Positions 1 to 9,622 are shown, counted from the stretch's first letter. The stretch: DNA of 64,000 nucleotides from Limiplasma sp958448555 (GCA_958448555.1 CAUDEL010000003.1:1-64000); one strand, 5' to 3'. Numbers and translations: made by a program. Notes: a model not told the origin generated them from the letters alone.

Positions 1-2
1 TT

Positions 3-90
3 TGGTGCGGGAAACAGGACTTGAACCTGCATGAAGAAAACCCTCACTAGAACCTGAATCTAGCGCGTCTGCCAATTCCGCCATTCCCGC
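3..90 (-). tRNA. tRNA-Leu (CAG)
   Basis: The minus strand folds into a class II cloverleaf with a long variable arm. The acceptor stem GCGGGAA pairs with TTCCCGC, the anticodon loop is TTCAGGT (anticodon CAG), and the CCA end is encoded. It is the last of the seven tRNAs from the promoter. Confidence 0.95.
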
Positions 91-122
91 ATGATGCCTT
101 CTCCGGCGGAGAGAAGGGCTTT

Positions 123-207
<85 letters not shown>

Positions 208-230
208 ATGAGCTTTCCGAATCTGGAAAG

Positions 231-306
231 TGGAGCCGGCGATGGGACTTGAACCCGCAACCTGCTGATTACAAATCAGCTGCTCTGCCAATTGAGCTAC
301 ACCGGC
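231..306 (-). tRNA. tRNA-Thr (TGT)
   Basis: The acceptor stem GCCGGTG pairs with CGCCGGC. The anticodon loop TTTGTAA gives TGT (Thr). The D-arm AGCTC..GAGC and T-loop GTTCAAGTC are standard, and CCA is encoded. Confidence 0.95.
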
Positions 307-329
307 AAGACAGCCCACGGCAAAGAAGA

Positions 330-406
330 TGGCGACCCGGAAGGGGCTCGAACCCTCGACCTCCAGCGTGACAGGCTGGCATTCTAACCAACTGAACTAC
401 CGGGCC
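330..406 (-). tRNA. tRNA-Asp (GTC)
   Basis: The acceptor GGCCCGG pairs with CCGGGTC including one G-U pair. The anticodon loop CTGTCAC gives GTC. The discriminator is G, as expected for tRNA-Asp, and CCA is encoded. Confidence 0.95.
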
Positions 407-413
407 ATAATGC

Positions 414-490
<77 letters not shown>

Positions 491-508
491 ATAGCCATTG
501 AAGGAAAA

Positions 509-583
509 TGGTGACTCCTAGGGGATTCGAACCCCTGTAGCCGCCGTGAAAGGGCGGTGTCTTAACCACTTGACCAAGGAGCC
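509..583 (-). tRNA. tRNA-Glu (TTC)
   Basis: The acceptor GGCTCCT pairs with AGGAGTC. The anticodon stem CCGCC/GGCGG encloses CTTTCAC (anticodon TTC). CCA is encoded. Confidence 0.95.
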
Positions 584-604
584 ACGCTAGGTGTGCCGCC
601 GTTC

Positions 605-681
605 TGGTCGGGGTGAAGGGATTTGAACCCCCGGCCCCATGCTCCCAAAGCACGTGCGCTACCAGACTGCGCTACACCCCG
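605..681 (-). tRNA. tRNA-Pro (TGG)
   Basis: The acceptor CGGGGTG pairs with CACCCCG. The anticodon loop TTTGGGA gives TGG. CCA is encoded. It is the promoter-proximal member of the tRNA operon. Confidence 0.95.
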
Positions 682-711
682 TCACATCAGCCCGCACAGG
701 CGACGATGATT

Positions 712-740
712 ATTGTACTCATTTTCCCCTGTCTTGTCAA
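712..740 (-). promoter_or_regulatory. Sigma-A promoter of the tRNA operon
   Basis: On the minus strand a perfect TTGACA (735-740) is followed after 17 nt by TACAAT (712-717), about 30 nt upstream of tRNA-Pro. A near-consensus promoter fits stable-RNA expression. Confidence 0.9.
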
Positions 741-776
741 GAGGGGCGCTCAAAAAAAATGGTCCTTGGCAGGCAT

Positions 777-816
777 AAAAAACGCCTTCTTCCGACGGTG
801 GGGGGCCGGAAGAAGG
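777..816 (-). terminator. Terminator of the polA-dnaE operon
   Basis: The minus strand reads a 10-bp stem (CCTTCTTCCG / CGGAAGAAGG) followed by CG and six T. It lies about 200 nt past the dnaE stop and just before the tRNA promoter, so it insulates the tRNA operon. Confidence 0.8.
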
Positions 817-1020
817 GTCCAGGGGTTGCCCCCTGTGGCAAGGGGAAAAGGAGGAATTGGAATACGCGACCGGACATCCTCCCGTCCGGTCAAGGATACG
901 GAGGTCATGGCAGACGGGCTGTGAGGGGGGTATGGTTCACGTCCCGTCCTTCGATGACGGGAGTAGTATAACAGAAGAATGTGGCGAATTTGTGATGGAA
1001 TTAAGAACGATCCGTGTTTT
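817..1020. other. Non-coding spacer between dnaE and its terminator
   Basis: No supported gene. It holds two perfect inverted repeats: GACCGGAC / GTCCGGTC (868-875 / 884-891) and CCCGTC / GACGGG (943-948 / 956-961). Neither is followed by a T-run, so they may be 3' UTR structure of dnaE mRNA. Confidence 0.5.
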
Positions 1021-4000
1021 TTATCCCCGCAGCACCACGGCATCCTGACCGTAACGGGCGCGCAGCGTCCCCAGCAGCTCTTCTCCCCCGTCGCACCAGC
1101 GCTCGCGGCTCATCAACAGCGCGATGCCCTCGTCGCGCAGCTTCACATAGACGGGGATATCGCCGGGATGCGCCGCGCAGTCCGATTTGACCGTCTCCAG
1201 CTCCGCGCGCCCGGGCACGAGCACATAGAGCTTTCGGGCCGCCTGTCTGGCAAGCTGGGCATCGGTGAGGACGGGGGCCGCCGGGTTTCTGGGCACGGGG
1301 GACGGCACCTTGCGCGGGACGGCGTTTTTTGGCTCCAGCGGCCGCACCGAATCCACCATCAGCTTGGGGTCCTCCTCCTCGCGCAGGGACAGCTTTCCGT
1401 CCAGAATCACCAGGCTGTCGGTGCTCAGGAGGGGGACGTAGCGCTCGTAGACCTTGGGAAACACCAGCCCCTCAATCTGGCCCGTCAGATCCTCCAGCAT
1501 CACAATCCCCATCATCGCGCCCTTCTTGGTAATCTTGCCCTTGCACTGGATGAGGATGCCCGCCATGCTGACCTGCGCGCCGTCATAGAGCGCCCCGTGC
1601 TCCTCGCCCTCGGCCATCTCACGCACGTCGGCGACGGTTGTAAAGCCCGTTCGCAGCAGCTCGGCCACCTCGTCCAGCGGGTGGCCGGAGATATAGACGC
1701 CCGTCATCTCACGCTCCATGCCCAAAAGCGCCTTTCGGGGGTGCTCCTGCATGGGCGGCACATCAAACAGCGATGCGGACGAAGCGCCCGCGTCCAGGCC
1801 CATGTCAAACAGCGATAGCTGCCCTGCGACGTTCTGGCGCCGCTTCTGGGTCGCGTCATCCATGAGGCGCTCGTAGACATTGAGGAGCTGGGCGCGGTTG
1901 TGCCCCAGCCCGTCAAAGGCGCCCGCCTTGATGAGGCTTTCCACGGTCCGCTTGTTGAGCGCCTCGCCGCTGACCCGCTCCACAAAATCAAAGAGGTTGG
2001 CAAACGGCCCGTTGCGCCGCTCCTTCTCCACGAGCTCCACGGCCCCGTGCCCCACGTTTTTCACGCCGCCAAGACCGAAGCGGATGCCGGGCACGCCGCG
2101 CTCGTCCCTGTCCACGCTGAAACGCCAGACGCTCTTGTTGACGTCGGGCTTGAGCACCGGGATACCGTTTTGCCGGCAGTACTGGATATATCCGGCCACC
2201 TTGGGCGCGTTGTCCATCATGGAGTTGAGGGTTGCGGCCATGAAGGGCACGGGATGATAGCGCTTGAGCCAGCCGGTCTGCACGGCCACCATGGCGTAGG
2301 CCGCGGCATGGCTTTTGTTGAAGGCGTAGCTGGCGAAGGCGCTCATCTCGTCGAAGATCTTTTCCGCCACCTCGCGCCTGACCCCGCGGCGCACCGCGCC
2401 GTCGATGAGGACGTTGCCCGCCTCGTCGGTCATGCCGTCGATGAAGTATTCGCGCTCCTTGGCCATCACGTCGCGCTTTTTCTTGGCCATGGCGCGGCGC
2501 ATCAGGTCGCTGCGGCCCAGGCTGTATCCGGCCAGGTCCCGCACGATCTGCATCACCTGCTCCTGATACACCATGCAGCCGTAGGTGACCTCCAGAATGG
2601 GCCTGAGAAGCGGCGTTTCATAATGGACCGTGGCGGGGTCGTTCTTGCCGGCGATGTAGCGGGGGATGGAGTCCATGGGTCCCGGGCGGTAGAGGGAGAT
2701 GGCGGCGATCACGTCCTCGAAGCAGGAGGGCTTCATGTTCTGCAAAAAAAGCCGCATGCCGCCGGATTCGAGCTGGAACACGCCGTCGGTGTCGCCCTCG
2801 GAGATCATGCGGTAGACCTCGGGATCGTCCAGCGGAATGTCCTCCGCCTTCATCTCCACGCCCTGCCGGCGCATCATGTCCAGGGTGTCGCGGATGACCG
2901 TCAGCGTCCTCAGGCCCAGGAAGTCCATCTTTAACAGGCCCAGCCGCTCCAGCGTGCCCATGGGGTACTGGGTGGTGATGACGTCGTCGTTGAGCTGCAA
3001 CGGCACATACTCGGTCACGGGCCTTGCCGTGATGAGCACGCCCGCCGCGTGCGTGCTGGCGTGGCGCGGCATGCCCTCCAGGGTAAGCGACGTCTCCAGC
3101 AGCCGCCGCACCTGCGGATCGCTTTCGGAGAGCTGCCGAAGCTGGGGGCTGATCTCCATCGCCCTGGTCAGCGTCATGTCCAGCGCGAAGGGGATGGCCT
3201 TGGCCACCTGGTCCACCGAGGCATAGCTCATGCCCAGCACGCGGCCCACGTCGCGCACCACGGCCTTGGCCTTCATGGTGCCGAAGGTGATGATCTGCGA
3301 CACATGGTCCGCGCCGTACTTGCGGGCCACATAGTCGATGACCTCCTGCCGGCGCTCGTAGCAGAAGTCAATGTCCAGATCGGGCATGCTCATGCGCTCG
3401 GGGTTGAGGAACCGTTCAAAGAGCAGGCTGTACCTGAGCGGGTCGAGCATGGTGATCCCCAGCGTATAGGCCACGATGCTGCCCGCGCCGCTGCCGCGGC
3501 CGGGGCCGACCATGATGCCGTTTCGCTTGGCGTAGTCGATAAAATCCCACACGATGAGGAAGTAGTCCACATACCCCATGCGGGAGATCATGTCCAGCTC
3601 GTAGGCAAGGCGCGTGGACGGCTCGCTCTGCGGGTCGTCCGCCTGACCGGGATAGCGCTTTTGCAGGCCCTCGCGGCACAGGCGGGTGAGCATCTCCAGG
3701 GCCGTCTCGCCCGTTTCGATGGGGAAGCGGGGCAGGTGCAGCTTGCCAAATTCAAACGTCACACGGCAGCGCGCGGCGATCTCGCCCGCCTGATGAACGG
3801 CCTGGGGGCAGTCGGCAAAGAGCGAGAGCATCTCGCTCTCGCTTTTGACGTACAGTTCGTCCGTCTCCATGCGCATGCGCGTCTCATCCTGGAGGGTCTT
3901 GCCCGTCTGGATGCACATGAGCACCTCCTGGGCGGCCGCGTCCTCGCGGTAGAGGTAATGGCAATCGTTGGTGGCCACCAGCGGGATGCCCGTCTCCTGC

Positions 4001-4572
4001 GAAAGCGCCTTGAGGCGGGGGAGGACCCTGCGCTCCTCCTCCAGGCCGTGGTCCATGATCTCCACGAAGTAGTTGCCCTTGCCGAAAAGCGCCTGCATCT
4101 GGAGCGCGTACTTTTTCGCGTCCTCCATGCGCCCCTGCAACAGCAGCTTGGGCAGATCGCCGCTGAGGCAAGCCGAGAGGCAGATGAGCCCCTGGGCGTG
4201 CTCCCGGAGGATGTTGTAGTCGATGCGGGGCTTATAATAGAAGCCTTCCGTGAATCCGGCGCTGACGAGCTTGACGAGGTTGTGATAGCCGGTCTGGTTT
4301 TCGCACAGCAAAATCAGGTGACTGTACTCGCGCGCCGCGCCGTGCTTCTCAAAGCGGTCGGGGCAGATGTAGACCTCGCAGCCGATGATGGGCACGATGC
4401 CCTCATCCATACAGGCGTTGTAGAAGTCAATCGCGCCGTACATCACCCCGTGGTCGGTCACGGCGGCGTGCGTAAAACCAAGCTCCTTGAGCCGCTTGAC
4501 CAGGGGCTTGATGCGGTTGGCTCCGTCCAGGAGGCTGTATTCGGTATGCAGGTGGAGATGGGCAAAGGACAT
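1021..4572 (-). CDS. dnaE: DNA polymerase III alpha subunit DnaE
   Basis: Replicative DNA polymerase of the C family (1183 aa). The N-terminus is a PHP domain (HLHTEYSLLDG at residues 6-16, VTDHG). The active-site region carries GPGRGSGAGS near 357 and PDLDIDF at 397-403, which holds the metal-binding aspartates. A helix-hairpin-helix region and an OB-fold segment follow in the C-terminal third. The length is normal for DnaE. The ATG is preceded by AAAGGAG at a good distance. It is the last gene of the polA operon, 29 nt after the CHAP gene. In many Bacillota DnaE acts beside PolC in lagging-strand synthesis; PolC is not in this window. Confidence 0.96.
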   Translation of the reverse strand: MSFAHLHLHTEYSLLDGANRIKPLVKRLKELGFTHAAVTDHGVMYGAIDFYNACMDEGIVPIIGCEVYICPDRFEKHGAAREYSHLILLCENQTGYHNLVKLVSAGFTEGFYYKPRIDYNILREHAQGLICLSACLSGDLPKLLLQGRMEDAKKYALQMQALFGKGNYFVEIMDHGLEEERRVLPRLKALSQETGIPLVATNDCHYLYREDAAAQEVLMCIQTGKTLQDETRMRMETDELYVKSESEMLSLFADCPQAVHQAGEIAARCRVTFEFGKLHLPRFPIETGETALEMLTRLCREGLQKRYPGQADDPQSEPSTRLAYELDMISRMGYVDYFLIVWDFIDYAKRNGIMVGPGRGSGAGSIVAYTLGITMLDPLRYSLLFERFLNPERMSMPDLDIDFCYERRQEVIDYVARKYGADHVSQIITFGTMKAKAVVRDVGRVLGMSYASVDQVAKAIPFALDMTLTRAMEISPQLRQLSESDPQVRRLLETSLTLEGMPRHASTHAAGVLITARPVTEYVPLQLNDDVITTQYPMGTLERLGLLKMDFLGLRTLTVIRDTLDMMRRQGVEMKAEDIPLDDPEVYRMISEGDTDGVFQLESGGMRLFLQNMKPSCFEDVIAAISLYRPGPMDSIPRYIAGKNDPATVHYETPLLRPILEVTYGCMVYQEQVMQIVRDLAGYSLGRSDLMRRAMAKKKRDVMAKEREYFIDGMTDEAGNVLIDGAVRRGVRREVAEKIFDEMSAFASYAFNKSHAAAYAMVAVQTGWLKRYHPVPFMAATLNSMMDNAPKVAGYIQYCRQNGIPVLKPDVNKSVWRFSVDRDERGVPGIRFGLGGVKNVGHGAVELVEKERRNGPFANLFDFVERVSGEALNKRTVESLIKAGAFDGLGHNRAQLLNVYERLMDDATQKRRQNVAGQLSLFDMGLDAGASSASLFDVPPMQEHPRKALLGMEREMTGVYISGHPLDEVAELLRTGFTTVADVREMAEGEEHGALYDGAQVSMAGILIQCKGKITKKGAMMGIVMLEDLTGQIEGLVFPKVYERYVPLLSTDSLVILDGKLSLREEEDPKLMVDSVRPLEPKNAVPRKVPSPVPRNPAAPVLTDAQLARQAARKLYVLVPGRAELETVKSDCAAHPGDIPVYVKLRDEGIALLMSRERWCDGGEELLGTLRARYGQDAVVLRG

Positions 4573-4601
4573 GGGCGTCTCCTTTGGGCCGGTCCGTGGC
4601 G

Positions 4602-5636
4602 CTAGTCGGTGACCAGCCAGCTGTTGGGATCGTTGTAGGTCATTTCGTTGAGGGCGGCGGCGATGGCCTGCTGGGTTTCGCGGTCCGCCAGGCCGTTGAC
4701 GGTCTTGCCCTCCATGCCGGCCTGGAAGTCCATCACCGCGCGGCGGGTGTTTCCGCCGAAGGCGCCGGCGAGGTGCTGTTCCTCCAGATAGCCCAGGGCG
4801 TTGAGCGCCTGCTGGAGCAAAAGCACCTTATCGCCGCTGTTTCCGTAGCGCATGGTGGTGCCCACCACGTCCTCGCAGGCGCCGAAGCCCAGCACCTGGC
4901 TGTTGTTGAGGAAGTAGCTGTTGCGCTGCACGCTGGAGGGATTGTTGCCCTCGATGACATGGATGACGACGTTGCCCTCCGCGTCGCGGGTGCAGTATTC
5001 CACCAGGGCCACGTGCTCGGTGTCTCCGGCCTCGTTGTAGCTGAAGAACACCAGGTCGCCCGAGCGGGGGATGTACTCGTTTTTCTGGAGCAGATGGTCG
5101 CTTCCCAGCAGCCACTGGTAGCCCCAGTCCGGGCAGTTGCCCTTGCGGTAGACGAAGCGGCCGCGCTTGATGAACCAGTCGCGGCCGGTGTTCTGCCCGC
5201 TGTAGTTGGGATAGATCACGTTGAGCAGGCTGGTGCCGTAGCGCTGGTCCACCTGGTCCACGCACCAGCAGACGAACTCGGCGCACCATTCGGCGTTGGC
5301 GTCGCCACTCCACAGGCCATACTTGGTGAAGCTATTGGGGCCCTCGGCATAACCCAGCTCGCCGCGCGCCACCTCCAGCAGCTTTTCCACAAATTCGGGA
5401 CGATCGCCCTCCTCGATGAGCGTCTCGCCGTCGCCCTCGGGATTGTTCACATCCGAGAGCGCGTACACCTGCTCCGGCGGCACCGGCGTGGCGTCGGGAT
5501 CGGGGGTGGCGGTGGCCTCCTCCGCCTGCCGGGCGAGGGTCTCCTCGTCCAATTCCTCAAAGGTGGTCGCCAGGGCGCAGGGCGCGGCCAGCAGCAGCGC
5601 GGCCAGCATCCAGGCAAGCGGACGTCTCCATGTCAA
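4602..5636 (-). CDS. Secreted CHAP-domain amidase with peptidoglycan-binding domain
   Basis: Predicted cell-wall hydrolase (344 aa) exported through an N-terminal signal peptide (hydrophobic stretch LAWMLAALLLAAPCALA). The middle contains a CHAP-type Cys/His peptidase core: the Cys in AEWCAEFVCW and the His in EHVALVEY. The C-terminus has a PG_binding_1 domain (SGDKVLLLQQALNALGYL). I chose the TTG at 5636 because AGGAGG sits 8 nt upstream; the in-frame ATG at 5669 lies inside the preceding gene and has no such site. The gene overlaps no neighbour and follows the solute-binding protein by 13 nt. It probably cleaves peptide cross-bridges or stems. The exact bond is unknown. Confidence 0.85.
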   Translation of the reverse strand: MTWRRPLAWMLAALLLAAPCALATTFEELDEETLARQAEEATATPDPDATPVPPEQVYALSDVNNPEGDGETLIEEGDRPEFVEKLLEVARGELGYAEGPNSFTKYGLWSGDANAEWCAEFVCWCVDQVDQRYGTSLLNVIYPNYSGQNTGRDWFIKRGRFVYRKGNCPDWGYQWLLGSDHLLQKNEYIPRSGDLVFFSYNEAGDTEHVALVEYCTRDAEGNVVIHVIEGNNPSSVQRNSYFLNNSQVLGFGACEDVVGTTMRYGNSGDKVLLLQQALNALGYLEEQHLAGAFGGNTRRAVMDFQAGMEGKTVNGLADRETQQAIAAALNEMTYNDPNSWLVTD

Positions 5637-5649
5637 GGCTGCCACCTCC

Positions 5650-7203
5650 TCAGCGCCCGAAGGCTTCAATGCCGCGCAGAACCTCGAACTCGCGGATGGA
5701 GCGGACGGTTGTGAACATCTTGCGCGTCAGGATGGCCCCGGTGCGGTAAAACAGGCAGATGAAGGGGACGTCCGCCGCAAACTGCTGCTGGATGGCCTGG
5801 GTGGTATAGGCGAAGTCCGCCTGATCCTCCTGGGTGCGCAGGGTGTCGATCAGCGAGGTCATCTCGCTGGAGTTGTAGCGACCGTAGTTCTGATCGTTGC
5901 CCTTGCGCAGAAAAAAACCGATATCCGGCACCACGTCCATCTGGAAGGAGCACAGCGCGAGGTCAAAGCCGCCGTTTTCCAGCACGGTCTTACATTCGTC
6001 ATAGCTCACGGTTTCCACGTGGATGCTGATGCCCACCTCCCAGAGCATATCGGCGATCATGTTGGCGGTTTCAAAGCGCACGTCGTTTTCGGGGTCCTCG
6101 TACACCCACAGGCCCAGCACCAGGTGCTTGGGCTCCTCGGCACCCTCCACGGGCTTGTCCAGAATCCCGTTGCCGTCCAGGTCCACCCATCCGTCCTCGG
6201 CCAAAAGCGCTCTGGCCTTGTCGGGGTTGTAGACAAAGGTGCTCTCCTGATCGTAGTACAGCCAGCTGTCCGAAGGGATGGGCGTATTGGCCTTCGTGGT
6301 CATGCCCATGTAGACGTTCTGGGAGATGAGGTCGACGTTGATGGCGTAGCGGATAGCCTGGCGCACCTTGAGGCTATCCAGAGGGAAGGAGCGCTCGCGG
6401 TGATTGATGAGCAGGACCTCCAACTGCCGGGTCGAGTAGGAGATGGAGAGGGAGTTGATGCCGCTTTTGTACTGCGCCGCCGCCACCGAACGGGTAAAGA
6501 CGGTGTCCACGCGGCCGTACTCATAGGCGTTTATCATGTCCTTGTTGTTGGGGTAGAAGGTGACGGTGATCTCCTCAACCTGCGGCGGGGTCTGCCACCA
6601 GGAGGGATTGGCGTTGAGCAGCATGTAGCTGGCGGGCTCAAAGCTGGCGATGACATAGGGGCCCGTGCCCACGGGGTTGGCCATCTCGACCTGGGAGGCG
6701 GGGACCACGGGGAAGGTCATGCTGTAGAGCAGGCCGTAGTAGTCGCGCGCGGCCTTGACGACCACGGTGCGGTCATCCTGCGCGCTGAAGGAGGACACCA
6801 AATAGCGGATGTTCCCGTAAAAGCCGCGGTCCAGCCCCTGGTCGTTCTTGGCGAGGTTGAGGATGTACTGGCCGCTGGCCACCACATCCTGCGCCGTCAG
6901 GGGCGTACCGTCGGAAAAGGTGATGTTCTCCCTGAGGGTAAACGTCCAGGTCTTGCCGCCGCCGGACTCCGTCCAGCTCTCGGCCAGAAGCGGCTGGGGC
7001 AGGCCGTTGTCATCCACGGTGACCAGGCTCTCATACACCACGCCGTAAAGGGAGACCATGTCGCGCTCCTGAGGCGTGAGGGGGCGGATCTCCGTGGTGC
7101 GGGTGGAGATCATGCCCACAAGGAGCGAGTCCTCCACGTTCTCGGCAAACGCCCACACGGGCATAAGCATCAGGCACAAAAGCAGGCAAACCAACCGTTT
7201 CAT
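5650..7203 (-). CDS. Family 5 extracellular solute-binding protein (oligopeptide type)
   Basis: A 517-aa secreted protein of the SBP_bac_5 family, the binding component of oligopeptide or nickel ABC importers. The signal peptide MKRLVCLLLCLMLMPVWAFA ends in an AFA|E cleavage site with no lipobox cysteine, which is unusual for a Gram-positive binding protein. Family features include TWTFTLRENITFSDGTPLTAQDV near 90-110. No permease or ATPase genes are nearby, so it may serve a transporter encoded elsewhere or act in the wall. Its ATG overlaps the stop of the upstream transglycosylase (ATGA), implying translational coupling. Confidence 0.88.
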   Translation of the reverse strand: MKRLVCLLLCLMLMPVWAFAENVEDSLLVGMISTRTTEIRPLTPQERDMVSLYGVVYESLVTVDDNGLPQPLLAESWTESGGGKTWTFTLRENITFSDGTPLTAQDVVASGQYILNLAKNDQGLDRGFYGNIRYLVSSFSAQDDRTVVVKAARDYYGLLYSMTFPVVPASQVEMANPVGTGPYVIASFEPASYMLLNANPSWWQTPPQVEEITVTFYPNNKDMINAYEYGRVDTVFTRSVAAAQYKSGINSLSISYSTRQLEVLLINHRERSFPLDSLKVRQAIRYAINVDLISQNVYMGMTTKANTPIPSDSWLYYDQESTFVYNPDKARALLAEDGWVDLDGNGILDKPVEGAEEPKHLVLGLWVYEDPENDVRFETANMIADMLWEVGISIHVETVSYDECKTVLENGGFDLALCSFQMDVVPDIGFFLRKGNDQNYGRYNSSEMTSLIDTLRTQEDQADFAYTTQAIQQQFAADVPFICLFYRTGAILTRKMFTTVRSIREFEVLRGIEAFGR

Positions 7204-8957
7204 GCATCATCCTCCGTGATTTCGTAATACAGGCGCTTGTAGGCGGCATAGTCGTCCAGCACGCGCGCGGCGTACTGCTTGGTGGGTCCGTCGATCATGT
7301 CGTCCAGGTTGATGGTCAGCCCGTCCCGGCTGTAGCGGGAGTCGTTGAGCCAGTTCTGCACCTCGCCCTGCCCCGCATGGAAGCTGGCGGCGACCAGCAC
7401 CGGATCGCCCCGGAACCGCTCGCTCAAAAAGTTCAGATACCAGCAGCCATATTCCACGTTGGTCGGAGCGTCGTACATGCTGTCAAAGCTGTAGCCACCG
7501 TCCGAGCCTATCTTGCCATGGATCCATTCGGCGGTGTCGTCCATGAGCTGCATCAGGCCGCGCGCGCCCACGCTGCTCTCCGCATCGGGCCTGAAGGAGC
7601 TTTCGTTGAGCACGATAGCCGCCACGAAGGCGGGCGACAGATTGTACTTGGCCGCCTTTTCCTCGATGAGCTCCTCGTAGTAGTAGGGATGCGCCTCCCG
7701 CACGGCCGCCTCCTGCGCCGCGCGCGCGGCCAGCACCTGCTGGGTCTGGCGGTCCATGCTCATCTGCGCGATCCACAGCCCCAGGGCCGCAAACGCGCAG
7801 GCAAAGGCGGCGATGGGCAGCCAGGGGATGTTGAGGCGCGGGCGCTTTTCCTCCTGCTCCTCCTCCACGTGCCAGCCCTCGTCCGGCTCCATGGGAGCGG
7901 CGGGGTCCGGCAGGGGAGTGTCCAGATCCCCGTAGCCCAGCCGGGCGGCGTAGGCGCGCACGGGGTGCATGTTGGCCGGCTCGGACTGCGCGACGGCTGC
8001 ATAGGCTTGTCCGCGGCCGCCCTGGGGAAGCGGCGCAGCGGGCGCGGCCTGAGCGGCGGGTTGAGTCTGCTGCTCCCATTTGGCGCGATCGGGCGGATAG
8101 GACTGTCGGGAAGCGGCTTCGCGCGGGGCGGGCGGATTTTGCCGGCGCTCGCTGATGGCATACTGCGCGCCATGCCTGCGCCGCACCGGCTGCGCCGCCA
8201 GGCTGTTTTCCATCTGCCGCTGCTGCTGCAAAAGCTGCTGGGGATATCCGGCGTCCTCATACTCCTCGGCGGTCTGCGGCAGGGCGCCCTCGGGGCGCGG
8301 CAGCGGCGCCGTGCGGCGAAGCGGCCTTCCCAGGGGATCCGTAGGCGCGGGCTCCTCCCCGGTCCGGGAAGCGATCTGCACGCGCGGTCCCTCGGGACGG
8401 CGAAGGGGCAGGTTGTTTTGCTGCGCCACGCGCAGCCAGTCGGGCAGCTCCGGCCGCGCGGGCGGCTCAAAGCTTGAGCCGTCCGGGGCAGCTGCCGCCG
8501 GCGGCTGCGAGGGCATGGCGATGCGCGCGCCGGTGCCCGGCGCGCTGACGGCAGGGGTCTCCCCTTCGGCCGGGTCCCGGAGCGGGCGTGCGCGGCGGAC
8601 GAGCCGGGGCGCCTCGGGCGGCGGGTCAAAGGGATTGTCGGGAATGGCATAATCCTCCGGGTAGGCGACGCTCTGCGCGGGCGCGGGACCGTCGGCAGCG
8701 CTGGGCAGCTTCGTCATCACCGTACCGCGCGCCTCTTCGCCGCTTCTCCTGCGCGCGCGCGTGCCATAGGCGTCCACCGCCGAACGTCCGTAGGGATCGG
8801 CCCGGTGGCGCACAACCGCCGCCGAGGGGCTCTCCTGGTCATGCATGGACTGCGCCCGCTGCCTGCGCCGGCCTTCGTTTACGGAGGAGACGTAGGTATA
8901 ATCCACCGGCGCGCCGTCATCGTCCAGGTCGTGAAAAAGCACGGGTCGAAAGCTCAT
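7200..8957 (-). CDS. Membrane-anchored lytic transglycosylase (SLT domain)
   Basis: A 585-aa protein that should cleave glycan strands of peptidoglycan. The first ~370 residues are Pro/Arg/Ala-rich and of low complexity, followed by one membrane segment (PWLPIAAFACAFAALGLWIAQM). The extracytoplasmic C-terminus is a Slt70-like domain: catalytic Glu452 in VLNESSFRP, then GARGLMQLM and the AYN-like stretch VAASFHAGQGEV. The start at 8957 has AAAGGAG 6 nt upstream; the longer frame to 9188 runs inside coaE. The long cytoplasmic N-terminus is atypical for SLT proteins and could bind division or synthesis partners. It sits directly after coaE in the polA operon. Confidence 0.88.
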   Translation of the reverse strand: MSFRPVLFHDLDDDGAPVDYTYVSSVNEGRRRQRAQSMHDQESPSAAVVRHRADPYGRSAVDAYGTRARRRSGEEARGTVMTKLPSAADGPAPAQSVAYPEDYAIPDNPFDPPPEAPRLVRRARPLRDPAEGETPAVSAPGTGARIAMPSQPPAAAAPDGSSFEPPARPELPDWLRVAQQNNLPLRRPEGPRVQIASRTGEEPAPTDPLGRPLRRTAPLPRPEGALPQTAEEYEDAGYPQQLLQQQRQMENSLAAQPVRRRHGAQYAISERRQNPPAPREAASRQSYPPDRAKWEQQTQPAAQAAPAAPLPQGGRGQAYAAVAQSEPANMHPVRAYAARLGYGDLDTPLPDPAAPMEPDEGWHVEEEQEEKRPRLNIPWLPIAAFACAFAALGLWIAQMSMDRQTQQVLAARAAQEAAVREAHPYYYEELIEEKAAKYNLSPAFVAAIVLNESSFRPDAESSVGARGLMQLMDDTAEWIHGKIGSDGGYSFDSMYDAPTNVEYGCWYLNFLSERFRGDPVLVAASFHAGQGEVQNWLNDSRYSRDGLTINLDDMIDGPTKQYAARVLDDYAAYKRLYYEITEDDA

Positions 8958-8968
8958 GACAGCTCCTT

Positions 8969-9577
8969 TCAGAAGATGAATTCCGGCTTGCTCCACTCCA
9001 GATAGAGCGCGTGCAGCTCCCTTCGCAGCTCCTCCATGGGCTTGTCGGTATGAATCACGATGTCGCTGCGGCGCTCCTTCTCCCCCAGCGGCCACTGGCT
9101 GTGGATGCGGCGCAGCGCCTGCTCGCGGTCCAGACCGCTGCGGGTCTTGAGCCGCTGGATCTGCATTTCCTCGGGCGCGGAGGCGCACACGGTGATATCG
9201 GCCAGGCTGCTCAGGCCGGCCTCAAAGAGAAGCGGCACATCCAATACAACGACCAGCGTCCCCATTTTCCGGCAGGTCTCGATCTCCTCGAGCATCTGCT
9301 TTTGGATCAGCGGATGCGTTGCGGCGTTGAGCTTTTCCAGCGCCTCCTCGTTTTGAAAGACGATGGAGCTGAGCACCGGCCGGTTGAGCGTGCCGTCGGG
9401 GTAGAACACGTAGTCGCCAAACGCATCCCTGATTAACGGCAGCGCGTCTCCCCCCGGCCCGGTGAGCTGGTCGTTGATGGCGTCCGCATCCACGATCAGC
9501 GCACCCATGGCCCTCAGCAGGCTTGCGATGGTGGACTTCCCGCAGGCGATACCGCCGGTAAGACCGATGATCTTCAT
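8969..9577 (-). CDS. coaE: Dephospho-CoA kinase
   Basis: Catalyses the last step of coenzyme A synthesis, phosphorylating dephospho-CoA at the 3'-hydroxyl. The 202-aa protein begins with the P-loop GLTGGIACGKST (residues 5-16), followed by DAD near 31-33 and the family motif DVPLLFE near 115-121. The length is normal. AAAGGGG lies upstream of the ATG. It follows polA by 45 nt, a common polA-coaE arrangement in Bacillota. Confidence 0.96.
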   Translation of the reverse strand: MKIIGLTGGIACGKSTIASLLRAMGALIVDADAINDQLTGPGGDALPLIRDAFGDYVFYPDGTLNRPVLSSIVFQNEEALEKLNAATHPLIQKQMLEEIETCRKMGTLVVVLDVPLLFEAGLSSLADITVCASAPEEMQIQRLKTRSGLDREQALRRIHSQWPLGEKERRSDIVIHTDKPMEELRRELHALYLEWSKPEFIF

Positions 9578-9622
9578 TTGCAGATCCCCTTTCTATACTA
9601 CTTGCAAAACCGCCTTTCCGGT

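Noticed and set aside
3049..4605. Long plus-strand open frame antisense to dnaE, and similar frames across polA, clpB and glgP
   Set aside because: They lack ribosome sites, are His/Ala/Arg-rich as expected for GC-rich shadows, and the opposite strand encodes full-length known proteins.
6010..6030. CACGTG-centred sequence in the solute-binding protein gene as a third parS
   Set aside because: Only the inner part matches; five of the outer bases differ from the parS consensus, so it is a chance CACGTG.
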